From JANYGM01 sp043764015 (lineage in GTDB: Bacteria > Bacteroidota > Bacteroidia > Cytophagales > Thermonemataceae), in assembly GCA_043764015.1 (NCBI GenBank), contig JAYUKY010000043.1:1-53850 (forward strand): 53,850 bases of DNA. Reading direction: 5' to 3'. The notes under the pieces were generated by a model. It was given only the letters and a program-made list of their open reading frames with translations, had not been told where the DNA came from and ran no database searches. Made by a program: the position numbers and the translations under genes. This document shows, in pieces, positions 33,734 to 42,568 of this stretch (position 1 is its first letter; each line of letters opens with the position of its first letter).

Positions 33734-36565
33734 ATGGTTGTTCCTTTTGAAATATTAGATTGGCTTCCCACGGCTGAAATCAAGCAAAAAGCCCAAATTT
33801 TGGATTATTTGGAAACTGCGCCTATTGCGCCAGAACATTGGAAAATTATCAAAAAACTCTATAAAACTTACGAACAAGAGTTTGAAGTGAATATTACGCC
33901 TGCCGTTATTGAAAAAATTGATATAATTGATATTTCAAAATGTGCTAAAAGCTATCCTACAAAGAAAACTGTGCTTTATATGAAGCGCAGAGCTAGGCGT
34001 TTTTTGAAACAAATGGTAGAACCTACTCATTACTATCAAGTTGCCTCACAACTGCTTAACCGTTTGGAAGGAAAAACTGTCTTAAACTTTGATAATCAAT
34101 GGATTATACAGGATATTTTGTATGGCAAATCTAAAAGAAAAACCATAAAAAGTTTTGGTGCTTGCACTATCAATACAACAAAATATCACCTCAACGCAAC
34201 AGAAGAACGCCGCCCAGAAGTTTGGAACGACCATTTGGATTTTGTCAAAGAACTTTTTTATAAGAATATGCCCACACAAATTTACGAATTCTGTGCAAAA
34301 ATTCTTATCAGAAACAAGCATCAGGTACTTTTGCGCCCAGAAATATTACCAGCTTTTTTTCATTCTAATAATATCTTATTACAAAGATTGGCTAAGGATT
34401 TTGTTGTGGCAGAGCTTTCTCGTCGTAGTTCTGTTACGCCACAAGCCATTGCGGGCGCAGTAGTATATGCAAGCGCACAAGACCAAAAAAATCTTCTTCA
34501 AATTGCCTTAGAAAACCTACAAATTGACCTTCACAAGGACGAATTTGTAGCAGAACTAATGAAATTAGCTATTCCTGTTCTTAAAACAGGTAAAATATCC
34601 CCAAGAGTGGCGAGAGCAGTTGCTTTTGTGGTAAAAAACTACAAAAACAACCTCAAATTATCTCCAGCTGACATTTTGCCTATTGCAAAATCTCTTTTTC
34701 ATTCTAATAACCCTGATTTGGAGGAATTGGCATTTTCTGCAGCAAAAGATATGGACATCAAAGATGCCCTTACGTGGTTAGATGCTATCAATGCAAAAAG
34801 TAATGCCCAAATCACACGTATAACAGAGATTTTGAAATCTAAATACGGAAATAAAAAGATTTATCCGTATGAAATGGAGAAATTTATTTTCTATCCCTCT
34901 ACAACTGTATGCGGTTTTGGCTGGTTTTTGGCTAAAAATAATATGCAAAAATATTATGATATTACTTCTATTTTTTACACAATAGGCTACCGTTTTGAAG
35001 GAGAACCACACGCACTTATCAATAGTATTACGAATGATATTTGTGTGGAACTTTTTGTGGCACATTACGACAAAAATAAAACCGCAATAACCTACTTAAA
35101 TCATCAAATGCTGGCATTTATGATGAAAAACGGTTTGCCTAATATGGTTGATTTGATAGAAAAATCTATTAAAATTGCCTACCAAAATACGCCTTTAAGC
35201 TATTTGGTATTGCTTTCAAAATGTCCTGATGCGTACAGAGAACGAACTTTTAACGAAACTTTGAAAAGTCTTACTAAACGTAATGTTTTTGGAAATGAAA
35301 TTTATACCATTCCTGCGCTAATTTCGGGAGAATATGACTATAAAATCAGTGGATACGTGCCTCCTAATGCGTGGTTGCTAGAAAAATTGTTTATTTTGGC
35401 TGATACTTGTATTCTCACAGAAGATAATATCAATTATCTTTTCTCTATGATTTTAATCATTGAAGATGAAAGTACCAATTATTATAAAAAACAGCATAAA
35501 GAGGTTTTGAGCTGGGTTTTGAGATTTAAAGATGAGGAGAAAAAAGAATTATTTTTGAAATGTTTGACAACTTCTGTGAGCGAAAACCCTGCTATTTTGA
35601 CAATTTTGCCTGCTGACCTTGTCAAAATGATGTTAGATAGGCTTTCCGTTGATAATTTGGTGCATTTCATTACTAATCTTGATGATGCTACTTGGGCTTC
35701 TGCACGCACACAAATAGTGGCTAAACTTGCTCAAAACAGTAATAATGTAGCACTTTGGAAGAGTATTATGGAAAATATTTCTGCTAATACGAACAATGAA
35801 AATCTGCAAAAACGTACTTTTAGTGATAAAGATGTTTTAGCGTTATTTTTCTCTTGCAAAAATCCAGAAATACTAGATATCAAGTTGCATCAATGGGATA
35901 ATTTGCTGTTTGAATGGGTTACTAAAAATACCACTTTGGTAACACCTAATTCTATGGTTTTGTACAAAATTGCGACACATACATTGCCAAAAATACGTAA
36001 TTATGGGCTAGAAACAGTCCAAAAAATGGCTGCAAATAAAGAAATTTCTGTACCTTTTGCGTTGAGTTTGATAGAGTCTGATATTCCACCAACGGTTGAA
36101 GTAGCTAAAACTTTTTTTGAAGGTTTGCCCGAAAGTTCTATTAAGGAGTTTGATAGCGTTTTAGCCCTTTGCGACAGTCCTAATGCTAATGTACGCAAAT
36201 TTGGGTTAGATTATCTCAAAAAAAGAAAGGCAAATTTGATTTTGGAAAAAGACCAACATTTAGAGTTTTTGTCAGAACATTCTGATGCACAGATTTTGCG
36301 TGTTGTGGCAGAAGAAATCACGCATAACAATGTGGATAAGCCGTTTGTAGAGCGTTTTGATAAGGAAATTTTGCGTACCAAATACCGCAACCGCAAAGCA
36401 AAAAATAATATCAAAGCAAGAATTGATAAAACGCTTTTGATAAATCCTTCTGTTTTGATAGAAATGGCAAGAAGTACCTCCAAAAAAGATGCGGAATGGG
36501 CAATTTTGCAACTCACCAAAATGACTATTGCAGGCACAAATGTAAATGATTTTCAGGTAAAATAG
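33734..36565 (+). CDS. Large helical (HEAT-like) repeat protein of unknown function
   Basis: I do not recognise the family. The 943-residue protein is predominantly helical, with repeat-like stretches from about residue 200 (for example SRRSSVTPQAIAGAVVYAS and ISPRVARAVAFVVKNY) and again near the end (DSPNANVRKFGLDYLKKRK), suggesting a HEAT/ARM-type scaffold. No signal peptide, membrane segment or catalytic motif is evident. Residues ~50-115 are basic (YMKRRARRFLKQM), which could suit nucleic acid or membrane contact. It follows the DivIVA gene on the same strand. Confidence 0.8.
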   Translation: MVVPFEILDWLPTAEIKQKAQILDYLETAPIAPEHWKIIKKLYKTYEQEFEVNITPAVIEKIDIIDISKCAKSYPTKKTVLYMKRRARRFLKQMVEPTHYYQVASQLLNRLEGKTVLNFDNQWIIQDILYGKSKRKTIKSFGACTINTTKYHLNATEERRPEVWNDHLDFVKELFYKNMPTQIYEFCAKILIRNKHQVLLRPEILPAFFHSNNILLQRLAKDFVVAELSRRSSVTPQAIAGAVVYASAQDQKNLLQIALENLQIDLHKDEFVAELMKLAIPVLKTGKISPRVARAVAFVVKNYKNNLKLSPADILPIAKSLFHSNNPDLEELAFSAAKDMDIKDALTWLDAINAKSNAQITRITEILKSKYGNKKIYPYEMEKFIFYPSTTVCGFGWFLAKNNMQKYYDITSIFYTIGYRFEGEPHALINSITNDICVELFVAHYDKNKTAITYLNHQMLAFMMKNGLPNMVDLIEKSIKIAYQNTPLSYLVLLSKCPDAYRERTFNETLKSLTKRNVFGNEIYTIPALISGEYDYKISGYVPPNAWLLEKLFILADTCILTEDNINYLFSMILIIEDESTNYYKKQHKEVLSWVLRFKDEEKKELFLKCLTTSVSENPAILTILPADLVKMMLDRLSVDNLVHFITNLDDATWASARTQIVAKLAQNSNNVALWKSIMENISANTNNENLQKRTFSDKDVLALFFSCKNPEILDIKLHQWDNLLFEWVTKNTTLVTPNSMVLYKIATHTLPKIRNYGLETVQKMAANKEISVPFALSLIESDIPPTVEVAKTFFEGLPESSIKEFDSVLALCDSPNANVRKFGLDYLKKRKANLILEKDQHLEFLSEHSDAQILRVVAEEITHNNVDKPFVERFDKEILRTKYRNRKAKNNIKARIDKTLLINPSVLIEMARSTSKKDAEWAILQLTKMTIAGTNVNDFQVK

Positions 36566-36672
36566 CGCTTTCGTAAACAGAAAACGTATTTTCATAAAAA
36601 TAATAAGTTTTTTGACAGAATTATGATTATTATTGCATCAAGAAAAAGATAATCATTTTTAATAAAAGAGTT

Positions 36673-36751
36673 GCCACGAATACACAAATGAAATACACAA
36701 ATGAAATACACAAATGAAATATACAAGTAAATATATTCGTGTATTTGTAGC
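36673..36751. repeat. Inverted repeat expanded by a 13-bp tandem repeat
   Basis: The ends GCCACGAATACAC.. and ..GTGTATTTGTAGC are inverted copies. Inside, ACACAAATGAAAT is repeated three times exactly (36682-36720), with a fourth degenerate unit. The shorter relative at 38974-39025 lacks the expansion. It lies in the gap between the 943-residue protein gene and pspA. Confidence 0.85.
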
Positions 36752-36859
36752 AATAAAGAAAAATTTAAAAAAATTTTGAATTACTAAAAAAAAGTACCAA
36801 CTTAGCACAAAATTAGTCCGTATTTAATCAATAACTCAAACACAAAAACCGCAACTATT

Positions 36860-37522
36860 ATGGGAATTTTCTCAAGAATTTCAGACATCTTCAAATCTAA
36901 CGTAAATGACGCTTTAGACAACGCTGAAGATCCAGAAAAAATGATTAAGCTAATGGTGATTGAAATGCAAGAATCAGTCAATAAAGCGACATCTGGGCTT
37001 GCTACCGCTATGGCGCAAGAGAAAAAATTAGAACGTGATTTGGACAAGTACAAAGCAATGTCTGAAGATTTCAAAGCCAAAGCAACACAAGCAATGCAAG
37101 CTGGAAATGAAGACCTTGCAAGAAAAGCGCTTGCTAAAAAAGCAGAAGCAGACCAACAAGCAGCACAATATCAAGCTATGTTTGATAGCGCAGCAGGTAT
37201 GACAGCTAAACTAAAAGAACAAGTTGATGGCTTAAAAGCTAAGCTAAGTGAGGCAAGACTTAAAGAAAGCACACTTATTGCTCGTAGCCAAACCGCAAAA
37301 GCACAAACAGATATTGCTAAACAAATTGGTGGATTTGATTCTAATTCTTTTGCTAAATTTGACAAATTTGAGGAAAAAATCCTTAAATCTGAATCTGAAG
37401 CACAAGCATTTACAGAAATGTCAGACAGCAACAAAAGCATTGATGATGACTTCAAACTTTTGACTAAAAACTCTCAAGTTGATGACGAGTTTGAAAAACT
37501 GAAAGCATCTCTCAACAAATAA
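36860..37522 (+). CDS. pspA: PspA/IM30 (ESCRT-III-like) membrane-stress protein
   Basis: PspA polymerises on damaged inner membrane and keeps it sealed. The 220-residue protein starts with the family's amphipathic helix (MGIFSRISDIFKSNVNDALD), then PEKMIKLMVIEMQESVNKA and a long coiled coil through residue ~190. Length is normal. It opens a run of three co-directional genes (PspA, YbjN-like, GIDE-domain); the gaps are 76 and 129 bp, the second with a palindrome. No PspF/PspBC-type regulators are visible. Confidence 0.93.
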   Translation: MGIFSRISDIFKSNVNDALDNAEDPEKMIKLMVIEMQESVNKATSGLATAMAQEKKLERDLDKYKAMSEDFKAKATQAMQAGNEDLARKALAKKAEADQQAAQYQAMFDSAAGMTAKLKEQVDGLKAKLSEARLKESTLIARSQTAKAQTDIAKQIGGFDSNSFAKFDKFEEKILKSESEAQAFTEMSDSNKSIDDDFKLLTKNSQVDDEFEKLKASLNK

Positions 37523-37574
37523 TCTCAAATCAAAAACCAGCAACAAATGCCTAGCAAAATGCTAAACATAAATG

Positions 37575-37595
37575 CTAAAATCTAAAATCTCTAAA
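37575..37595. repeat. Heptad array upstream of the YbjN-like gene
   Basis: CTAAAAT, CTAAAAT, CTCTAAA, ending 3 nt before the ATG at 37599. An ATG at 37572 would translate it as LKSKISK. Confidence 0.65.
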
Positions 37596-37598
37596 ATT

Positions 37599-38051
37599 AT
37601 GCCAAAATTCAAAGTAATAAAAGAAGGAGTTAATGAGGCTATTGTGGCGAAAGTGCTTCTAAAAGTAGAAGGCTACTTGAAAGAACTTTTTCATGATGAC
37701 GAAATCATCAAAATTGACAACCAATTCAGTTTCACTTTCGGCACCGTGAGCGTGAACATTCGTGTGATTGGCTGGCATACAGAAGATGCACTTGTTGAGG
37801 TGTTTTCTTACCTCGCCGACAACATTGAAATCAGTAACGAACTAAAAGATGAGTTGCTTCGCAACAATGCTACAACGCATTTTGGTAGCTTTGGTCTTAC
37901 GTTTGACAAATCAGTTATTTATAGCTATTCTCTTGCTGGGGCAAATCTTGACCTTAATGAGTTCACAGCAGCAGTTCAGACTGTAGCAGTTGTTGCTGAT
38001 AATTATGATGAAGTTGTACTTGCTAACAGAGTGGGTGCGGTTGCAAAATAA
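37599..38051 (+). CDS. YbjN-like protein
   Basis: The 150-residue protein resembles the YbjN fold (related to type III secretion chaperones): helix, then antiparallel strands (FTFGTVSVNIRVIGW), helix, and a closing helix with EFTAAVQTVAVVADNYDEVV. It is soluble, with no signal peptide. YbjN-like proteins are often found with stress genes, and here the gene sits between pspA and a GIDE-domain membrane protein. The ATG at 37599 is preferred to 37572 for the reason given for the heptad array. The family assignment is moderate. Confidence 0.65.
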   Translation: MPKFKVIKEGVNEAIVAKVLLKVEGYLKELFHDDEIIKIDNQFSFTFGTVSVNIRVIGWHTEDALVEVFSYLADNIEISNELKDELLRNNATTHFGSFGLTFDKSVIYSYSLAGANLDLNEFTAAVQTVAVVADNYDEVVLANRVGAVAK

Positions 38052-38064
38052 TTTTTAAATTCAG

Positions 38065-38150
38065 CCCCAAATCCCCAAAGGGGACTTTAATACAAGTAAA
38101 TTGTTGCAAAACAACATCTGTATTAAAAGTCCCCTTTGTAAATTTAGGGG
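38065..38150. repeat. Inverted repeat between the YbjN-like and GIDE genes
   Basis: CCCCAAAT..AAAGGGGACTTTAATAC (left) and GTATTAAAAGTCCCCTTTG..AGGGG (right) are inverted copies, with a small GTTG/CAAC hairpin in the middle. This is another GC-rich dispersed palindrome, and could attenuate transcription into the GIDE gene. Confidence 0.85.
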
Positions 38151-38180
38151 ATAAAATCTACTAAAAAAAACATAAAAATT

Positions 38181-38954
38181 ATGATAGGAATTATTATTGG
38201 AATTATTTTGATTGTTGTTGCTGTTGGTTTGGAATATACACGCCGCCAAAATGCAGACAAACTTATCAACGTAAAGTATAATGAAACTTCAAAAGCAGCT
38301 GATGAAGTCAATGATTATGAAGCAATTAAAGATACTGTTGGTGTAGGAAGTTATACAAAAGTGGTAGAACTCGTGGGCGTTGCTACCTGCAAAAAACCAC
38401 TTCAAGCAGAACATAGTGGAGAAGATGTTGTTTATTTCAAGTCTAGCGTTACTCGTGAGTATGAAGTAGAAGAGCAAGAAACTGATTCTGAAGGTAGAAA
38501 ACGCTGGGTAACCAACCGCAGAAGTGAAACAGTTGCTGAAAATGAGCGTTCTATACCATTTTTGCTTGATGATGGTAGCGGAAAAATGATAGAAGTGGAT
38601 ATGATTGATGCGGAAATCATAGCACGAAAAAGCGTTGACCGTTTTGAGCGTGAGATGCCAAAAGGCTATCATTTCAATGAAAGTTCTGGCTCAAAAACCA
38701 TTGGCTACCGTTATAATGAAGAAGTTATCAAAGTTAATTCTAAATTGTATGTGCTTGGTGAGGCAACTGATAAAAATGGCGGACTTTGCGTAATGAAGCC
38801 ACACGACCCAAAAAACTCGTTTATTGTTTCTACAAAGCTAGAAAAAGAACTTGTGGAAGAGTTTGAAGGAGATTCTAAAAATTATCTTTATGGCGCAATA
38901 GGCTGTGGTGTTGTTGGCGTAATTGCCATTATTCTTGGAATTGTATTGAAGTAA
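38181..38954 (+). CDS. GIDE/BAM-domain membrane protein ("E3 ubiquitin ligase family")
   Basis: A first membrane helix (residues 2-20), a GIDE/BAM domain (about 45-200) and a second membrane helix at the C-terminus match the bacterial relatives of eukaryotic MUL1/MULAN. Key pieces are VGVGSYTKVVELVGVATCKKPLQAEHSGEDVVYF and SVTREYEVEE. There is no RING finger, so ubiquitin-ligase activity is not expected despite the family name. The domain should lie between the two helices on one side of the membrane. Linkage to pspA suggests a membrane-stress role. Confidence 0.85.
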   Translation: MIGIIIGIILIVVAVGLEYTRRQNADKLINVKYNETSKAADEVNDYEAIKDTVGVGSYTKVVELVGVATCKKPLQAEHSGEDVVYFKSSVTREYEVEEQETDSEGRKRWVTNRRSETVAENERSIPFLLDDGSGKMIEVDMIDAEIIARKSVDRFEREMPKGYHFNESSGSKTIGYRYNEEVIKVNSKLYVLGEATDKNGGLCVMKPHDPKNSFIVSTKLEKELVEEFEGDSKNYLYGAIGCGVVGVIAIILGIVLK

Positions 38955-38973
38955 ATAAAAATATATTTGATTT

Positions 38974-39025
38974 AATAGCCACGAATACACGAATAAATAC
39001 AATTATTTGTGTATTTGTGGCTATT
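38974..39025. terminator. Inverted repeat between convergent GIDE and restriction genes
   Basis: AATAGCCACGAATACACGAAT and its near-inverse form a stem of about 21 bp just before the stop of the LlaJI-like gene. It belongs to the same family as 36673-36751 and probably ends transcription from both sides. Confidence 0.65.
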
Positions 39026-39026
39026 A

Positions 39027-40688
39027 TTATTGAAGTTTTGTCAAAAGGATTCCAAACATATTTTTTATTTCTGTACTTTCTTGAAAATTTTTCTTTAAAC
39101 CTAAAATTAGGCTATCTTTTGTTTGAGAATTAGCATAAATTTTGCCGTTTAGGATTTTGAAATTTGCGGTTACAAAATCTTTCAAATTGGTTGTTGGCTT
39201 CAAATAAAAAAAATCATATTCCTGATAAAGATGCTCCCAAACCTGCTCTCTAATAGTTTTTTTGCTTTTATCAGAGAAATCTGCTAAATATTCTTGATTT
39301 TTTTCTAAATAACTTTGCAACACAAAAACGAAATTTATCCTAAAATTATAAACAAATAAAGTATCTCTATCAAAAATCCTATTTTCAAAATGATAGTTTA
39401 TTTTGGGCTTTTGCGTGGTATCAAACTGGAAATCAGCCATTGAATTTGCCAAATTTTGGTGGTCTATAAATCCTTGTATGAAAAAATTAGGCGTAATATT
39501 ATAGCCTTCTGTTAGCTCATCACGATAGCGAACATTATTAAGTGGTTTTGCCTCATTAAATAGGTTAATATTGTATTGAATGACGTTTTTAGCGTAAGTA
39601 TGTTGCTTATAAATACTATTTTTTGAGTACTGCGTGCTTTCTTTGTAATATTTGGAATCTCCAATATAAAAAATACTATCAGGCTCAAAAAAGGAATGAT
39701 GCTCAAAAATATGGTCAAGGATTTTGCCATCTTGTTGGTATTTCATTTTATCAATGATTTTTCCTTTATCAGAAAGCAGTTTGTCTATCATATCTTCAAA
39801 AACAATATTATAATTTTTACATAAAATAAACTCTTCTTTATTGCTTTCTTTGCCACTTCCAACAGATTTTTTTTCAAAATAGGCAATCAATAAAAACAGT
39901 AATTTTTTGAATTTATCTGAAAAATATTGTTGTTTGATGCTTTTGAGTGTACGCAAGGATTTGCGCTCAAAATCTTGTGAAATTTTCTGAATAGTGATAT
40001 TTTCTAGCGAAATATTAAATCCATATTGCAATTCAAAATGTTTTAGAACAGAAAAGAAAATAATAAGTAACTCATTATCATTGTTTTGCGTTGGCTGACT
40101 TTGATTGTTTTTAGTATAAATAGGAATATTATTTTGGAAAATGGGCGTTTGCCTACGAACAGTTTTTACCCAGTCAGTTTTCTTAAAATGTTGTTTTTCA
40201 CTTTCTTTTTGCTTAAAAATGATAAGGTCTTTATTTTCTTGGTAAAAACGCAATAAGCTAAAAATAAGGTCTAACTCACTCAAAACGGTAGTTTCAATAT
40301 TAGAAATAATATTTTTGGTAGAAGTGCTTTCTGTAATGTCTGTGTCTGCGTTTCTTTGCTGAAATTCCCTTAGCGAAAGATAAAAAACCAGCGCAAAACG
40401 GTAAATAAAATCAATATCAGTTTTTGATTTTTGATGATTTTTAAGAATTTCTAGGGCGTTTTCATTAACAAAATCATTGACAGGAATACTTCCAAAGATA
40501 GTTTTAGTAGTTTCGTCTAAAAATATTTTTGGCAAAATAATAACAGTTTCATTTGTCTCAAAATTATTGTAATAACCAACATAATCAATGCTTACTTTTT
40601 GGTCGTTTTTATAGGTAAAATATTTTGCAGGCAAAAGATGCGAAATAGTATTTATCTCATAATCAAGCTGTTCTATTAAAAGTTTCAT
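39027..40688 (-). CDS. LlaJI-type restriction endonuclease subunit (R2 / McrC-like)
   Basis: This is the nuclease partner of the McrB-like GTPase. The N-terminal part (VGYYNNFETNETVIILPKIFL) is typical of the LlaJI family. A PD-(D/E)XK core is visible: Glu298 in VFEDMIDK, then PDSIFYIGDSK with Asp337, Asp344 and Lys346. At 553 residues the length suits the family. Its ATG overlaps the stop of the GTPase gene (TAATG), so the two are translationally coupled. It is last in a four-gene operon. Confidence 0.88.
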   Translation of the reverse strand: MKLLIEQLDYEINTISHLLPAKYFTYKNDQKVSIDYVGYYNNFETNETVIILPKIFLDETTKTIFGSIPVNDFVNENALEILKNHQKSKTDIDFIYRFALVFYLSLREFQQRNADTDITESTSTKNIISNIETTVLSELDLIFSLLRFYQENKDLIIFKQKESEKQHFKKTDWVKTVRRQTPIFQNNIPIYTKNNQSQPTQNNDNELLIIFFSVLKHFELQYGFNISLENITIQKISQDFERKSLRTLKSIKQQYFSDKFKKLLFLLIAYFEKKSVGSGKESNKEEFILCKNYNIVFEDMIDKLLSDKGKIIDKMKYQQDGKILDHIFEHHSFFEPDSIFYIGDSKYYKESTQYSKNSIYKQHTYAKNVIQYNINLFNEAKPLNNVRYRDELTEGYNITPNFFIQGFIDHQNLANSMADFQFDTTQKPKINYHFENRIFDRDTLFVYNFRINFVFVLQSYLEKNQEYLADFSDKSKKTIREQVWEHLYQEYDFFYLKPTTNLKDFVTANFKILNGKIYANSQTKDSLILGLKKNFQESTEIKNMFGILLTKLQ

Positions 40689-42568
40689 TATATTTCTACT
40701 ATTTGATTATGCGCCAAAAAAGAAGTTAATGTTTGTGTACCATTTTCGTCAAATAAATCCGCATACTTAAATTTCTCAATTGGATTTTTCTTAAAAATAT
40801 AGTGTGGACTTCTGCTATCTTCATTTTTGAAGACATCAAACCATAAATAAAACATTATTTTATTTAGCAAAATCTCTTCTGTAATCACACCCTTGGTATC
40901 AACAAAACGGTTGCCCATTTGCTTGTCTTCACTTTCCGTAATTTGGTAAATTTTCTCGTTAATAACCTTTAAAAAACTTGTCCAACTGTATTTTTTATCC
41001 AAAATTTGGATAATTTGATTTTCTGAATCTTTGTAATTAATTGGCACGTATTCCCACTCCCAACGCCTTTTAAAAGCACTATCCATAGGAAATAATGACT
41101 GGTCAGAAGTGTTCATTGTAGCTAAAAGCGTGAGATTAGGAGGTAATTTTAATCCATCTTTGATACCTTCGTGTGTTTCTCCTAATTGCTCAATAAGATG
41201 CTTTTTTAGCTCTTGTGATGTAGAAACTTCATAATTAGCGTTTCTATCCAATAACTGAAAAATATCTCCAAATATTTCTGCACAGTTTCCCCTATTTATT
41301 TCTTCAATAATTAGAAAATAAGGCACAGGTAGATGTGTTCCTAAACCCTTCCAAGCTCTTACATAAATATCCGTAAATGCTTGTGGTACAAAATCATATT
41401 TAATAATGTCCTTATTATTGTCATCTTTTGTAGAAAAGGGCTTATATGCGCCTACAAAGCTAGCATAATCATATTCAGGATGAAAGGTAACACGTTCCCA
41501 TTGACTTTTATCAATATTATTGATTATTTGGTTGATTTTGTGAGATTTACCTGTACCAGGACAACCAAAATAAATTTTATTAGAAGTAATGGTATCAAAA
41601 CTTGATTTGGATTGTTTGGGTGATAAAAAATCAAGTGCGTCATTAACACCTTCATATAATGTTTTCATAAGTTTTGAAAATTCTTTTTTTGCTTCGTCAT
41701 TAGTGCTAAAAATTTCTTGTAATTCTTCTATTACACAAGGGATTATAATATTATCAGGTTTTTTGATAACAGTATAAAAAGGTGAAATTTCTTTTTTTGA
41801 TATTGCTCTATGTTCTATTTCACTTGCTATTTCTAATAACTTTCTGCCAACTAATAAACCTTGTGAGAAAACGCCTCTTGGTTTATTATCACTATAATTA
41901 CCTACCCAAAATAATGAGTATTTTGGTGGAGTTATGTTACTTAAACTCCTATTAGTATTGATTAATGCATTAAATTTATCATTTGTTATTTTTTCTGTAT
42001 TTCCATTATCAATTATAAAAAGCTGATTAATAGGATTTTGAGCAAAATAATCCGCTAATAAACCACTTTTATACGTATCATCATACCAAGTACAAAAAAG
42101 TAGTGAAGTTAGATAACGCCAATATTTTATTTCGTTAATATCTTTGTTGTATGGGAAATATTTTTTTATATAAAAAGATAAGCCAACAACTGTGAAGCAC
42201 TTATTTTCAACTATTTCACCTGTTTGTAGCGCAAATAACGTACACAAAGCACCAAATGCTTTCTCTGTTTTTTCACTACTATAATTAGCATTTATTGCTT
42301 TGCCAATGATATAACTTAAAAATCCCAGTCTTGAATGTATGTTTTTATTCTCTTTTAATAAATTCCAGCCAGCTTTTTTACCCATAAGGCTACCACGAAA
42401 TAAACCTAAACGGAATAATTCATTGGCTCTTGTGCCATCATCAGAGCGTTTTGTATCTCCAATAACTGCAAAAATATCATTTTCTGTTTGTTTGTTACTT
42501 AAAACATTTTCAGACCACCTCAAAAATTTATCACTCAATAAAGTGTCAATATTACTATGAATTATCAT
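40688..42568 (-). CDS. McrB-like AAA+ GTPase subunit (R1)
   Basis: The C-terminal half is an McrB-type AAA+ motor: Walker A GCPGTGKS at 335-342, Walker B FLIIEEINRG at 418-427, and the McrB-specific MNTSDQSL at 485-492 (equivalent of the GTP-selecting NTAD), with RRW at 501. The N-terminal ~330 residues are unlike the DUF3578 methyl-binding domain of type IV McrB and probably carry target recognition. The ATG overlaps the stop of the upstream methyltransferase gene by 4 nt (ATGA). Confidence 0.92.
   Translation of the reverse strand: MIIHSNIDTLLSDKFLRWSENVLSNKQTENDIFAVIGDTKRSDDGTRANELFRLGLFRGSLMGKKAGWNLLKENKNIHSRLGFLSYIIGKAINANYSSEKTEKAFGALCTLFALQTGEIVENKCFTVVGLSFYIKKYFPYNKDINEIKYWRYLTSLLFCTWYDDTYKSGLLADYFAQNPINQLFIIDNGNTEKITNDKFNALINTNRSLSNITPPKYSLFWVGNYSDNKPRGVFSQGLLVGRKLLEIASEIEHRAISKKEISPFYTVIKKPDNIIIPCVIEELQEIFSTNDEAKKEFSKLMKTLYEGVNDALDFLSPKQSKSSFDTITSNKIYFGCPGTGKSHKINQIINNIDKSQWERVTFHPEYDYASFVGAYKPFSTKDDNNKDIIKYDFVPQAFTDIYVRAWKGLGTHLPVPYFLIIEEINRGNCAEIFGDIFQLLDRNANYEVSTSQELKKHLIEQLGETHEGIKDGLKLPPNLTLLATMNTSDQSLFPMDSAFKRRWEWEYVPINYKDSENQIIQILDKKYSWTSFLKVINEKIYQITESEDKQMGNRFVDTKGVITEEILLNKIMFYLWFDVFKNEDSRSPHYIFKKNPIEKFKYADLFDENGTQTLTSFLAHNQIVEI

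Noticed and set aside
38181..38954. True ubiquitin-ligase activity for the GIDE-domain protein
   Set aside because: The RING finger is absent; only the membrane-side domain is shared with MUL1.
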